A DNA stretch of 64,000 bases from an uncultured Prevotella sp. Its GTDB lineage: Bacteria > Bacteroidota > Bacteroidia > Bacteroidales > Bacteroidaceae. A model generated the notes under the pieces. It was not told the DNA's origin. It did no database searches and saw nothing but the letters and a program-made list of their open reading frames with translations. Every line of letters starts with the position of its first letter. Position 1 is the stretch's first letter. The stretch is taken from contig CALUGQ010000027.1 of assembly GCA_944320235.1 (NCBI GenBank), forward strand, positions 62,001-126,000, in the 5' to 3' direction. Positions 42,905 through 51,983 of the stretch are shown here, one piece after another. The translations under genes and the position numbers were made by a program.

Positions 42905-44092
42905 ATGGGACAGTTACAAGAAAGGTACAAGAATTATCGCGAGCCCCAGAGATTCATGGCGGCAGGTGTATATCCTTATTTCCGCGCCATAACCAGCAAG
43001 CAAGGCACGGAGGTCGACATGGAAGGCCACAAGGTCTTGATGTTTGGCTCCAATGCCTATACCGGACTTACCGGTGACCAGCGCATCATTGATGCTGCCA
43101 AGGCTGCTTTGGAAAAATACGGTTCAGGCTGTGCGGGAAGCCGCTTCCTCAATGGCACTCTTGACTTGCATGTCCAGTTGGAGAAGGAATTGGCCGAGTT
43201 TGAGAAGAAAGACGATTGCCTTTGTTTTTCCACGGGATTCTCGGTAAATGCAGGAGTGATCCCGGCTGTGGTCGGGCGGGGCGACTATATAATATGTGAT
43301 GACCGCGACCATGCCAGCATAGTCGATGGGCGGCGGCTGTCGTTTGCGCGTCAGTTGCATTATAAGCACAACGACATGGAGGATCTTGAGAACATCTTGA
43401 AGACATTGCCTCATGAGGCTGTCAAGTTGATAATTGTCGACGGTGTGTTCTCCATGGAGGGAGATTTGTGCAAGTTGCCAGAGATAGTAGAGCTGAAGCA
43501 TAAGTATAATTGTTCCATAATGGTTGATGAGGCTCACGGGCTTGGCGTGTTCGGAAAAGATGGCCGTGGCGTTTGCGACCACTTCGGGCTTACAGATGAG
43601 GTAGACCTCATCATGGGAACGTTCTCCAAGTCGTTTGCAAGTATTGGAGGCTTCATCGCTTCTGACAGTGATACGATTAACTTCTTGAGGCATACCTGTC
43701 GTACATATATTTTCAGTGCGTCAAACACTCCCGCTGCTACAGCTGCCGCATTGGAGGCTCTCCACATAATGCAGCAAGAGCCAGAGCGCATTGAGTCATT
43801 GTGGAAGGTTACCAACTATGCCTTGCGACGTTTCCGTGAGGAAGGCTTCGAGATTGGAGAGACGGAAAGCCCGATAATTCCCCTTTATGTGCATGACACA
43901 GACAAGACATTCCTCGTGACAAAGCTTGCATTTGATGCAGGTGTTTTCATCAATCCCGTCATGCCGCCTGCTTGTGCGCCTAATGAGGATTTGGTTCGCT
44001 TCGCCTTGATGGCAACACATACGGAAGAGCAGGTAGAAAGAGGTGTGCAGACCTTGGCAAAGATTTTCAGAGAGCAAAATATAATAAAATAA
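42905..44092 (+). CDS. spt: Serine palmitoyltransferase (alpha-oxoamine synthase family)
   Basis: 395 residues. PLP enzyme condensing serine with palmitoyl-CoA or an acyl-ACP to 3-ketosphinganine, the first step of sphingolipid synthesis. PLP-binding GTFSKSFASIGGF has the Schiff-base Lys at about residue 242, and VDEAHGLGVFG holds the cofactor Asp and His. GTFSKS favours SPT over glycine C-acetyltransferase or BioF, which have GT[FL]GKA-type sequences. The N-terminus (MGQLQERYKNYREPQRFM) and length agree with Bacteroides SPT as I recall it. Glycine C-acetyltransferase is the main alternative. Divergent from the lipid kinase. Confidence 0.85.
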   Translation: MGQLQERYKNYREPQRFMAAGVYPYFRAITSKQGTEVDMEGHKVLMFGSNAYTGLTGDQRIIDAAKAALEKYGSGCAGSRFLNGTLDLHVQLEKELAEFEKKDDCLCFSTGFSVNAGVIPAVVGRGDYIICDDRDHASIVDGRRLSFARQLHYKHNDMEDLENILKTLPHEAVKLIIVDGVFSMEGDLCKLPEIVELKHKYNCSIMVDEAHGLGVFGKDGRGVCDHFGLTDEVDLIMGTFSKSFASIGGFIASDSDTINFLRHTCRTYIFSASNTPAATAAALEALHIMQQEPERIESLWKVTNYALRRFREEGFEIGETESPIIPLYVHDTDKTFLVTKLAFDAGVFINPVMPPACAPNEDLVRFALMATHTEEQVERGVQTLAKIFREQNIIK

Positions 44093-44177
44093 AAAGATGA
44101 TTTGTTTGCACATTACAGAAAAAAGTCTTACCTTTGCAGTCGCTTAAACGAAAGGCGAGTTCTTTCTGCAATGTGCG

Positions 44178-44251
44178 CGGGGTGTAGCGCAGTCCGGTAG
44201 CGCTCCTGGTTTGGGACCAGGCGGTCGCAGGTTCGAATCCTGTCGCCCCGA
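44178..44251 (+). tRNA. tRNA-Pro (anticodon UGG)
   Basis: 74 bases. Acceptor CGGGGTG/CGCCCCG, anticodon arm CCTGG-TTTGGGA-CCAGG, anticodon TGG, T arm CGCAGGTTCGAATCCTG. CCA is not encoded. It follows spt on the same strand. Confidence 0.95.
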
Positions 44252-44268
44252 CAATTGTCTTTTTGTAA

Positions 44269-44304
44269 GGGCTTGAATCTATATGGATTTAAGCTCTTTT
44301 TTTT
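44269..44304 (+). terminator. Terminator after tRNA-Pro
   Basis: GGGCTTGAATC pairs with GATTTAAGCTC (G-U pairs included), followed by eight T. Typical Rho-independent structure. Confidence 0.8.
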
Positions 44305-44325
44305 GTATGGAGCTTATGCGCATGG

Positions 44326-46020
44326 TCAGTGATTGTTTCGCTTGATTATGAACTGGCCTATTCTGTGGGCAACCCCTTTGCTGTTTATAGACTTAAGTAT
44401 GTAGACACCTTCTGGTACAGAGGTTATGTCTATGTGCTTGCCTGTATATGGGCGGGTGCAGACAATCCCGCCTTGGAGCGTTTCTATGGCAACGACATCA
44501 GCATCGAGCACATTTCTTTTGCTTGGCAAGGTGAGCTTTGAACCGTCATTTGGCAGAAATTGTGTCGGTGCTTGCTTTGCCAAAGCTTGTGGTGTGTATA
44601 TTGGTTTGCTTTCATTTCCATATCTGTCTGTGGCTGTTATTGCATAGTTCATTGACATTCCGCTTTTGGGCAGTGGGATACATAGTGAGCTGTCAACCAG
44701 GCGGGTGGCGATGAGGTTTCGTGCGTCAGCCACGTCTACGGTGGATGTTGCCGATGCATATATGTTGTATGTCAGATATGGCCCGTCTGAGCGGTCGGAT
44801 GCACCACGCCATGCCAGGTGGTCGGCATCTTCAAGGCGGGTTATGTCAATCCTTGAAGGTGGGGTTGGAGGCAGTGAGTGTTGCCATGTCATGGGCGGGA
44901 TTAGTGATAGGAAACGGTCGAATTGGTTTCTGGCAAAGCTGTATATCCCTTTTGTGTTTTCGGTGAAGAACTTGCTGCGGAAATAAGCATGCCCAAGCCC
45001 ATTGCTCCGTAGTACCTCCATTTGGCGCGCAATGATGTCGAGCGGCCAGTTTCTTTCTTTCCCCGATAGGAAATAAATGCCAAGTCCGGCGCAAACCATG
45101 CGGCCATACCTGTTTTCTTCCCAGTCAAGTGCAAACGGATAGAATTGGTTCCCACGGAAATACATCATGGGGAATATGGCGTCCATTATGCCTTCGCGGA
45201 GCCAACCTTGGGCATCTTGGCACACCCTTGTGTAAGCGTTCCAGCCATTGCTGCTGTATCGTTGCAGGTCATCGTGCTTGCCTATTGGAGCGCAACTGAC
45301 CTTGACCCATGGCTTGCGGGCTTTCACTGCATGGTATATCTTCCTAGCTATTCCTGTTATGTTCGCACGTCCTTTGTCAGAGTTTGGTCTGGGTTTCCAG
45401 GTCTCGGGATAGCGAATGTAGTCAAGGTGAATCCCGTCGATGTCATATTTGTCGGTAATCTCCCTGCATAAGGTGGCCAGGTAGTCGGCAGTTTCGGCGC
45501 GTTCAGGGTTGAGATAGCCCTCGTTGCCTATCCGTTTGACTATTTGTGGGTGCAGCTTGCGCAGTTGGCGGCATCCATGAGCATTCCATTTGCCTATTGG
45601 GATGGTGACTATCCATGCATGAAGTTCCATTCCTCGCTTGTGGCATTCGTCTATTGCAAACTGTAAAGCGTCATATCCAGGTGATACGCCAGCCTCTCCC
45701 GACAGGCAGCAATCCCATGGCTCGATTGCTGAGGGGTATATTACAGTGCCGCGTATGCGCGTTTGCAGTAACACTGTGTTGATGTTGGCACATTTAAGTT
45801 CGTCCAGAATCGTGCATAATTCATGTCGCTGTTGCATCTTAGATGCTTTCGACATGGCGTATGTGTGTGGCCAGTCGAGTCCACCAATGGTTGTCAGCCA
45901 CACTGCCCTAACTTCATGTTTAGGGTGTACCCTTTCTGATGCAAGTGTCTGCATGGTGTCTGTTGTAAACAATAAAAGCAGAAACGCAATATTTAGGGAA
46001 AACAGTTTGAAAAGTTGCAT
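44326..46020 (-). CDS. Secreted glycosyl hydrolase of the GHL10/DUF187 type
   Basis: 564 residues. Signal peptide in MQLFKLFSLNIAFLLLLFTT and beyond. The catalytic TIM-barrel region (residues ~35-350) holds VRAVWLTTIGGLDWPHTYAM, GMELHAWIVTIPIG and YDIDGIHLDYIRYPE, the 'family 10-like' hydrolase marks found in enzymes acting on peptidoglycan or other glycans. A fibronectin-like stretch (~370-470) follows. The tail (VPEGVYILKSINSKGVAHRI, then QFIIKR) resembles a type IX secretion sorting domain. Single gene with an exact promoter. Confidence 0.85.
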   Translation of the reverse strand: MQLFKLFSLNIAFLLLLFTTDTMQTLASERVHPKHEVRAVWLTTIGGLDWPHTYAMSKASKMQQRHELCTILDELKCANINTVLLQTRIRGTVIYPSAIEPWDCCLSGEAGVSPGYDALQFAIDECHKRGMELHAWIVTIPIGKWNAHGCRQLRKLHPQIVKRIGNEGYLNPERAETADYLATLCREITDKYDIDGIHLDYIRYPETWKPRPNSDKGRANITGIARKIYHAVKARKPWVKVSCAPIGKHDDLQRYSSNGWNAYTRVCQDAQGWLREGIMDAIFPMMYFRGNQFYPFALDWEENRYGRMVCAGLGIYFLSGKERNWPLDIIARQMEVLRSNGLGHAYFRSKFFTENTKGIYSFARNQFDRFLSLIPPMTWQHSLPPTPPSRIDITRLEDADHLAWRGASDRSDGPYLTYNIYASATSTVDVADARNLIATRLVDSSLCIPLPKSGMSMNYAITATDRYGNESKPIYTPQALAKQAPTQFLPNDGSKLTLPSKRNVLDADVVAIETLQGGIVCTRPYTGKHIDITSVPEGVYILKSINSKGVAHRIGQFIIKRNNH

Positions 46021-46039
46021 ATTTTAAAATATTACGATG

Positions 46040-46069
46040 CAAAGTTATGATAATTTTTCCATTTCTCAA
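46040..46069 (-). promoter_or_regulatory. Promoter of the GHL10-type gene
   Basis: Minus strand TTG (46069-46067), 19 bases, TAACTTTG (46047-46040). Leader about 16 bases. On the plus strand TATTTTTG at 46080-46087 may serve the beta-barrel gene; the two promoters point apart. Confidence 0.75.
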
Positions 46070-46240
46070 ATTAAATGGTTATTTTTGCACAATCATTTGC
46101 CTACAGCCAGTGGCATTCTTGTGCAGTTCTTGTGTTAAGGGCGTTATGCCGTAATGCGGTTGGCATCCTGTCTGGGCTGGCATGGATTCGAAAGTTTTCG
46201 GGGCAGTGTGATTATCGACAAACCATAAATGCAATAACTT

Positions 46241-46723
46241 ATGAGAAAGAAATTCATCCTTGTGCTCATGGCGATGATGGTGTCGCTTGCAGGAAATGCC
46301 CAGTTTGAGAGTGGCAAGAAGTATTTAGGTGCATCGCTGTCAAGTCTTAACTTGAGTTACAACGGAATGGACGAAGGCAGTTTTGGCATTGAGGCTAAGG
46401 GCGGTTATATGTTTGAGGACAATTGGATGGTAACAGCCCAGTTTGGCTATTCTAAGAAGCACGATATGCCGTCAACTGTATCTGCGGCAATAGGCGCGAG
46501 ATATTATATAGTGCAGAACGGGCTTTACCTTGGAGCCTCTATGAGCTATATGCATGCAGGCGACTCATACGACGATTTCTTGCCTGGTGTGCAGCTAGGA
46601 TATGCATTTTTCCTCAGCCGCACTGTCACGATAGAGCCAGAGATATACTACAACCAGTCGTTCAAGAACCATGGCGATTATAGTACAATTGGCTTGCGGG
46701 TAGGCTTGGGGGTATACCTTTAA
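46241..46723 (+). CDS. Small outer-membrane beta-barrel protein
   Basis: 160 residues. Signal peptide MRKKFILVLMAMMVSLAGNA. The mature part alternates polar and aromatic residues in about eight strands (YLGASLSSLNLSY, GIEAKGGYMFEDNWMVTAQF, GARYYIVQNGLYLGASMSYM, GVQLGYAFFLS, TVTIEPEIYYNQS) and ends in VGLGVYL, a typical barrel-closing strand. OmpA/OmpW-like size. Function unknown; a structural or small-solute barrel. 57 bases before nadC. Confidence 0.82.
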   Translation: MRKKFILVLMAMMVSLAGNAQFESGKKYLGASLSSLNLSYNGMDEGSFGIEAKGGYMFEDNWMVTAQFGYSKKHDMPSTVSAAIGARYYIVQNGLYLGASMSYMHAGDSYDDFLPGVQLGYAFFLSRTVTIEPEIYYNQSFKNHGDYSTIGLRVGLGVYL

Positions 46724-46780
46724 GCCGGTTAAGCCACGTTGTTTGCCAACCTTTTCGAAATTTTGGTTAATATACAAGAT

Positions 46781-47629
46781 ATGCTAAGCGTAAATGAATT
46801 GGAAGACAAGCTGATAGACCTTGCTTTTGCTGAGGATATTGGCGATGGAGACCATACGACCTTGTGTTGCATCCCAGAGGACGCGATGGGGCGTTCAAAG
46901 CTTTTGATAAAAGAAGACGGTGTCCTTGCAGGCGTTGAGGTTGCAAAGGAAGTGTTCCGTCGCTTCGATCCTGAGATGCAGGTTGAGGTGTATATGGGCG
47001 ATGGAACTGTTGTAAAGAAAGGCGACGTGGCGATGGTCGTCACCGGAAAGGTGCGCTCCTTGCTGCAGACAGAGCGCTTGATGCTCAACATAATGCAGCG
47101 CATGAGCGGCATTGCAACCATGACAAGCAAGTATGTAGAGCGCCTTAAAGGAACCCATACAAAGGTGCTTGATACACGAAAGACCACTCCCGGTATGCGT
47201 ATGTTGGAGAAGCAGGCCGTCAAGATTGGTGGTGGATGCAACCATCGTATAGGACTTTTTGACATGATTCTGCTCAAAGACAATCACATAGACTTCTGTG
47301 GTGGCATTGAGAATGCCATAGACCGCTGTCATAAATATCTGGAAGACAAAGGGCTGGACTTGAAGATTGAGATTGAGGTCCGGAATTTCGATGAGCTTGG
47401 GCGTGTCATGGCCCATGGCGGTGTGGACAGGGTGATGTTTGATAATTTCACTGTTGAAGATACGAAGAAGGCTGTTGAGATTATTGGTGGCAAGTATGAG
47501 ACGGAATCGAGTGGCGGCATTACGTTCGATACAATACGCCAATATGCCGAGTGCGGTGTGGATTTCGTTTCTGTTGGTGCCCTTACCCATTCCGTAAAAG
47601 GCCTTGACATGAGTTTCAAGGCATGCTGA
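46781..47629 (+). CDS. nadC: Nicotinate-nucleotide pyrophosphorylase (carboxylating)
   Basis: 282 residues. It makes nicotinate mononucleotide from quinolinate and PRPP in NAD synthesis. Marks: FAEDIGDGDHTT, LNIMQRMSGIATMT, LDTRKTTPGMRMLEKQAVKI and GGGCNHRIGLFDMILLKDNH with substrate-binding Arg, Lys and His, EIEVRNFDE, and late SGGI and VGALTHSVKGLDMS. ATG 46781 is used rather than the in-frame TTG at 46739. Its last seven bases overlap the M23 gene. Confidence 0.95.
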   Translation: MLSVNELEDKLIDLAFAEDIGDGDHTTLCCIPEDAMGRSKLLIKEDGVLAGVEVAKEVFRRFDPEMQVEVYMGDGTVVKKGDVAMVVTGKVRSLLQTERLMLNIMQRMSGIATMTSKYVERLKGTHTKVLDTRKTTPGMRMLEKQAVKIGGGCNHRIGLFDMILLKDNHIDFCGGIENAIDRCHKYLEDKGLDLKIEIEVRNFDELGRVMAHGGVDRVMFDNFTVEDTKKAVEIIGGKYETESSGGITFDTIRQYAECGVDFVSVGALTHSVKGLDMSFKAC

Positions 47630-49269
47630 GTGCCGTTGCAGGACTATTGCTGGCGGTTAGTGCAGTGTACTCGTCGCCGGTGGATTACGGCATGTCCTTG
47701 GCCGGGAACTTTGGCGAACCGCGCCCCAACCACTTTCATTGTGGCATTGACATAAAGACAGGTGGTGTGGAAGGAAAGCCTTTGCTTGCCATATCGGATG
47801 GGTATGTCAGCAGGGTGACGGTAGGCTTGTCTGGCTTTGGCAATGCTGTTTATATCGCGCATCCAGATGGCAATACGAGTGTGTATTGCCATCTGAAGTC
47901 TTTTTCTCCTCGTATTACAAGGTTGCTGCGCAAGTGGCAATATGCCCACAAGTCATACGTTGCTGATGTAAGGCTTGGCCCCATGGACTGTCCTGTGGCC
48001 CGTGGGCAGGTGGTTGCTGTGAGCGGCAACACAGGTGCGAGCCAGGCTCCGCACCTTCATCTAGAACTTCATGAAACCAAGACGGGCCGTTTACTCGACC
48101 CTCTCGATGTGTTGGGGACGTGCGTCAAGGACGGCATCGCCCCCATGGCGCATGCTTTCATGGCGTATCCCGTACCTGGTGAAGGCGTGTTCGATGGTGG
48201 TAGCACAAAGCGTTCCTATGCTTTTGCCGCACATATGCTTGGGCGGAAGTTCACGGCATGGGGCAAGGTAGGTTTCGGCATTTGGGCCAACGATTATATG
48301 GAGGCCACCTATAATAGGTACGGGGTGAGGGAAACGGTATTGCTCGTCGACGGCAAGGAAGTGTTCAGAAGCTGTGTCGACGGTCTGCCACCAGTTGTGA
48401 ACCGTCGTATTAACTACTGGGGTGACTATGAGCATTACTTCCGGTTTGGCACGTGGTACCTAAAGTCGTTTCGCACTCCTGGCAACACATTGCCTTTCAT
48501 TAGCACTGACGAGAACAACGGCATTGTGGATTTCTGTGAGGAAAGGGATTATGACATACAATATTCGCTTACGGATTATTTTGGCAACACATCAACCTAC
48601 GGCTTCGTTGTTAGAGGGCATAAGGCAAGCATACCAGTAAAACGATTTGCAAAGGATTGTAGGACAATGAGGTACGACCGCCTGTCAACATTCTCTTTGC
48701 TTGGGGCTTGGGTGGTAATACCGGCAGGAACACTTGACGGCGATGCTGTTTTCACACCGCGTATAATGCAGGATGATGAAGCTTATTCACCGCTTTATTC
48801 ATTTTACGGTCACCCTTTCCCGCTTGCATCATGGGCGGAGCTAGGCATCGCTGTCAGGGGAAACGTGGCCGACCCAAGCAAGCTTTACGTGAAAAGCAAT
48901 GACGGGAGATTTCACGGAGGAAAGTACAAGGATGGCTGGGTGACCGCACGCATACGCGAACTTGGCGTTGCATACAGCCTGTCTTACGATGACAAAGCCC
49001 CCGAAATCAGTGCCGTCGGCCACAGTTCGTGGTGTGCGACTCGTAACATTAGGGTTAGGGTGTCTGATGCTGAGACCGGCGTAAAGTCTTTGCAAGGTTT
49101 TGTCGATGGCAAGTTTGTGCTCTTTGAGCGGCTCGACAAGACAGACATATATGAATGCAAGCTGCCAGAAACGCCGTTAAGGCGCGTTGGTCGGCAGCGG
49201 CAATTGGTGCTTGTGGCAGTTGACAACCGTGGCAACGAGGCCGTCATGCGCGAGCGGATTGAGTACTGA
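47623..49269 (+). CDS. Exported M23 family metallopeptidase
   Basis: 548 residues. The short signal peptide (MLSAVAGLLLAVSAVYS) starts inside the end of nadC. The LytM/M23 domain is N-terminal: NHFHCGIDIKT (His and Asp zinc ligands), then a spacer and APHLHLELHE with the HxH. The later ~370 residues form a large beta-rich region ending near NRGNEAVMRERI. These enzymes cleave peptidoglycan cross-bridges in the periplasm, or act as activators when inactive; the zinc ligands here look intact. Confidence 0.88.
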   Translation: MLSAVAGLLLAVSAVYSSPVDYGMSLAGNFGEPRPNHFHCGIDIKTGGVEGKPLLAISDGYVSRVTVGLSGFGNAVYIAHPDGNTSVYCHLKSFSPRITRLLRKWQYAHKSYVADVRLGPMDCPVARGQVVAVSGNTGASQAPHLHLELHETKTGRLLDPLDVLGTCVKDGIAPMAHAFMAYPVPGEGVFDGGSTKRSYAFAAHMLGRKFTAWGKVGFGIWANDYMEATYNRYGVRETVLLVDGKEVFRSCVDGLPPVVNRRINYWGDYEHYFRFGTWYLKSFRTPGNTLPFISTDENNGIVDFCEERDYDIQYSLTDYFGNTSTYGFVVRGHKASIPVKRFAKDCRTMRYDRLSTFSLLGAWVVIPAGTLDGDAVFTPRIMQDDEAYSPLYSFYGHPFPLASWAELGIAVRGNVADPSKLYVKSNDGRFHGGKYKDGWVTARIRELGVAYSLSYDDKAPEISAVGHSSWCATRNIRVRVSDAETGVKSLQGFVDGKFVLFERLDKTDIYECKLPETPLRRVGRQRQLVLVAVDNRGNEAVMRERIEY

Positions 49270-49329
49270 CATGAGGCAATGCTGTATCGCGGTGTGGGTA
49301 ATATGCAATTAATCAACAAATACAGACAT

Positions 49330-50952
49330 ATGAAACGATTATCTTTTATGTTCGTTATGCTGGCCGTGGCCGTTTGCGCCATGCCATGCACAAACCTTAT
49401 CGTAGGCAAGAAAGCGAGTGCCGACGGCTCAGTGATGTGCTCATACAGTGCCGATGATTATGGTATGTTCCAGAATCTTTGCCATTACCCGGCGGGAAAC
49501 CATGCCAAGGGGGAGATGCGCAAGATATACGACTGGGACACAAATGAATATCATGGGCAGATACCGGAGGCTCCGGTGACATATAATGTGATAGGAAACA
49601 TTAACGAGTTTCAAGTCACAATTGCCGAGACAACCTTTGGCGGCAGGCATGAGATGGTTGACACTACTGGCTTGATTGACTATGGATCGCTCATGTATCT
49701 TGGGCTGCAACGCTCACGCACGGCACGCGAAGCCATTGAGGTGATGACGGGCTTGGCCGAGAAATATGGTTATAACAGTGAAGGCGAAACGTTTACTATC
49801 TGCGACCCGGATGAAGCATGGATCATGGAGATGATGGGTTGCGGACCGGGCAGCAAGGCCGTGGTATGGGTGGCTGTGCGCATTCCCGACGAGGCCATCT
49901 GCGCACATGCAAACCAGAGCCGCATAAGGACGTTTGACCAAAAAGACAAGAAGAACGTGATGTTCTCCAAGAACGTCATTAAGTTTGCGCGCGAGAAGGG
50001 GTGGTTCGACGGAAAGGATGCCGACTTTAACTTTTGCATGACATACGCCGCCCCCGACTTCGGTGGGCGCCGATGGTGTGATGCGCGTGTGTGGAGCTTT
50101 TTCAACCGCTTTGCCGATGGCATGGACAAATATGTTGCTTATGCCGAGGGTACTGCCGCAGATGCAGAACCGATGCCATTGTGGGTTGTGCCAAACCGTA
50201 AGCTGACCGTTGCAGATGTCGAGGCTGCCATGCGCGACCACTATGAAGGCACACCGTTTGCGCTCGACAAGCAGGGCGACATAGGCGGTGGCATTTGGCA
50301 GATGCCCTACAGGCTCACACCATTGGAGTATGAGGTTGACGGCAAGAAGTGCTTCAACGAGCGCCCGATATCCACCCAGCAGTCAGGCTTTGTGTTTGTC
50401 AGCCAGATGCGTGGATGGCTTCCGCGTGAGATAGGGGGCGTGCTGTGGTTTGCCAACGATGATGCCAACATGGCCCCGTTCACCCCGGTTTACTGCTGCG
50501 TGGACAAGGCTCCTCACTGTTACAACACGCCCGGTGCCGATGCCGTGACATTCTCGATGGACAATGCCTTCTGGGTTCAGAACTGGGTGAGCAACATGGT
50601 GTATCCCCGTTACGTGCAGATGTTCCCGAGCTTGTGCCAAGTGCGCGATTCGCTTGATGCTTCATACTTTGCAGCCCAACCGTCGGTGGAACGGCAGGCA
50701 AAGGCTCTTTACGATGAGTCTCCGTCAAAGGCTGTCGCTTTTCTTAATGGCTACACCAATGAAAAGGCCCGGCAGATGCTTGCCCGGTGGCAGCAGTTGG
50801 CCGTTCACCTTATCGTGAAGTATAACGATATGGTTGTCAAGCCTGAGCGCTCGGGGAAGTTCCTGCGCACTTCAACAGGCATAGGCGAGCGCCCGGAGCG
50901 TCCGGGATACCCAGAGCAATATGCCCGCGAGATGCTCAAGCGTGCTGAATGA
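49330..50952 (+). CDS. C69 family dipeptidase
   Basis: 540 residues. Signal peptide (MKRLSFMFVMLAVAVCAMP); the following Cys (residue 20, in PCTNLIVGKKASADGS) is the likely N-terminal nucleophile exposed on cleavage. Peptidase family C69 (PepDA-like) hydrolyses dipeptides. Conserved-looking blocks: TTFGGRHE, TFTICDPDEAWIMEMMG, NQSRIRTFD and TPGADAVTFSMDNAFWVQNW. Exported forms are common in Bacteroidales and may feed dipeptides to the cell. ATG 49330 preferred over 49279. It stands 60 bases after the M23 stop. Confidence 0.9.
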   Translation: MKRLSFMFVMLAVAVCAMPCTNLIVGKKASADGSVMCSYSADDYGMFQNLCHYPAGNHAKGEMRKIYDWDTNEYHGQIPEAPVTYNVIGNINEFQVTIAETTFGGRHEMVDTTGLIDYGSLMYLGLQRSRTAREAIEVMTGLAEKYGYNSEGETFTICDPDEAWIMEMMGCGPGSKAVVWVAVRIPDEAICAHANQSRIRTFDQKDKKNVMFSKNVIKFAREKGWFDGKDADFNFCMTYAAPDFGGRRWCDARVWSFFNRFADGMDKYVAYAEGTAADAEPMPLWVVPNRKLTVADVEAAMRDHYEGTPFALDKQGDIGGGIWQMPYRLTPLEYEVDGKKCFNERPISTQQSGFVFVSQMRGWLPREIGGVLWFANDDANMAPFTPVYCCVDKAPHCYNTPGADAVTFSMDNAFWVQNWVSNMVYPRYVQMFPSLCQVRDSLDASYFAAQPSVERQAKALYDESPSKAVAFLNGYTNEKARQMLARWQQLAVHLIVKYNDMVVKPERSGKFLRTSTGIGERPERPGYPEQYAREMLKRAE

Positions 50953-51068
50953 CTGTTGCTGGCAGTTGGGTTATGTTTTCTAAGTTGCTTTGCCGAGATT
51001 GTAAAAGCGAGGACTGGCTGGCCTTTACATTGGCTATGTGTAACAGGCTGACGGTGAGATTGTTACCA

Positions 51069-51155
51069 TGATAGGCCTGTTTGCGAGGTGAAACGGCCTG
51101 TTTTACAATTCAAAACGGCCTGTTTGGAACTTCCAAACAGGCCGTTTTGAATTGT
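51069..51155 (+). repeat. 22-base repeat units forming a 51-base palindrome
   Basis: GGCC cores at 51074, 51095, 51117 (steps of 21 and 22) and an inverted copy at 51140. Arms 51105-51129 and 51131-51155 are perfectly complementary, giving a 25-bp hairpin with a one-base centre. It lies between the convergent C69 and HAD genes and probably also terminates both. Confidence 0.8.
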
Positions 51156-51178
51156 TGTAATTTGTATGTACGCTTTTG

Positions 51179-51964
51179 TCAACCTATGATTCCGTAATGG
51201 AGTAGGGCATTGCGTATGCCGTCATCATCAACACTTGTTGTCACGAAGTCTGCGGCAACCTTGACATCCTTGCCAGCATTGCCCATGGCCACTCCAATGC
51301 CTGCACGTCGGATGATGGGTATGTCGTTGCCTCCGTCACCGAATGCCATCGTTTCAGATATGTCGAGGCCCAGGTGGGCGGCCATTCTCACAAGTCCGTT
51401 GCCTTTGTCTGCCTCACGCGAAGTGATGTCGGTGAAAGCCGGGTGCCATCTTCCAGAAACGCAATGTGGCATTTGCTGCATGAGCGCCTGCTCGTGTGCT
51501 GCGTCTATGAAAGGCGAGAATTGGAGTATGCGCTGTCCTGCAAGTGAAGCAAGTGTGAGCGAGGTGTCAATGTTTGTTACGTTGAGCTGCTTTACGAACA
51601 CATCGTTGAACACTTCCTTTGGATTCATCAGTACTACGTCGCGCTCTCCGGCAATGAGGCAGGCATAGTCGAATTTCCTGCTGTCTGTCACAATGGCATC
51701 AATGTCTGCTTGTGGGATGGGGTTGCAATAAACCGCATTCCCGCCAATGATGCACATGGCTCCGTTTGTGGTTATGTAGCCGTCAATGAGGTGCTTGATG
51801 GCACCTAAGTTCGTTATGATGGGCAACGGACGCCCCGTCGAGATGTAGATGCCGACACCGTTGGCCTTGGCAAGCGTAAGTGCTTCGATTGTTGATGGTG
51901 GTATTTCGTGAGTCTTGAAGCTTACCAGCGTGCCGTCAATGTCGAGGAATATGCTGCGAATCAT
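51179..51964 (-). CDS. HAD superfamily Cof-type phosphatase
   Basis: 261 residues. Motif I is SIFLDIDGTLVSF (Asp 8 and 10), motif II ISTGRP, the C2B cap domain follows (~80-180), and motifs III/IV are KGNGLVRM and AFGDGGNDIPIIRRA. Cof proteins dephosphorylate sugar phosphates or pyridoxal phosphate in the cytoplasm; the substrate is not clear. It follows the SLC13 gene by 19 bases. Confidence 0.9.
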   Translation of the reverse strand: MIRSIFLDIDGTLVSFKTHEIPPSTIEALTLAKANGVGIYISTGRPLPIITNLGAIKHLIDGYITTNGAMCIIGGNAVYCNPIPQADIDAIVTDSRKFDYACLIAGERDVVLMNPKEVFNDVFVKQLNVTNIDTSLTLASLAGQRILQFSPFIDAAHEQALMQQMPHCVSGRWHPAFTDITSREADKGNGLVRMAAHLGLDISETMAFGDGGNDIPIIRRAGIGVAMGNAGKDVKVAADFVTTSVDDDGIRNALLHYGIIG

Positions 51965-51983
51965 TTGCTGATTGATGAATTGG

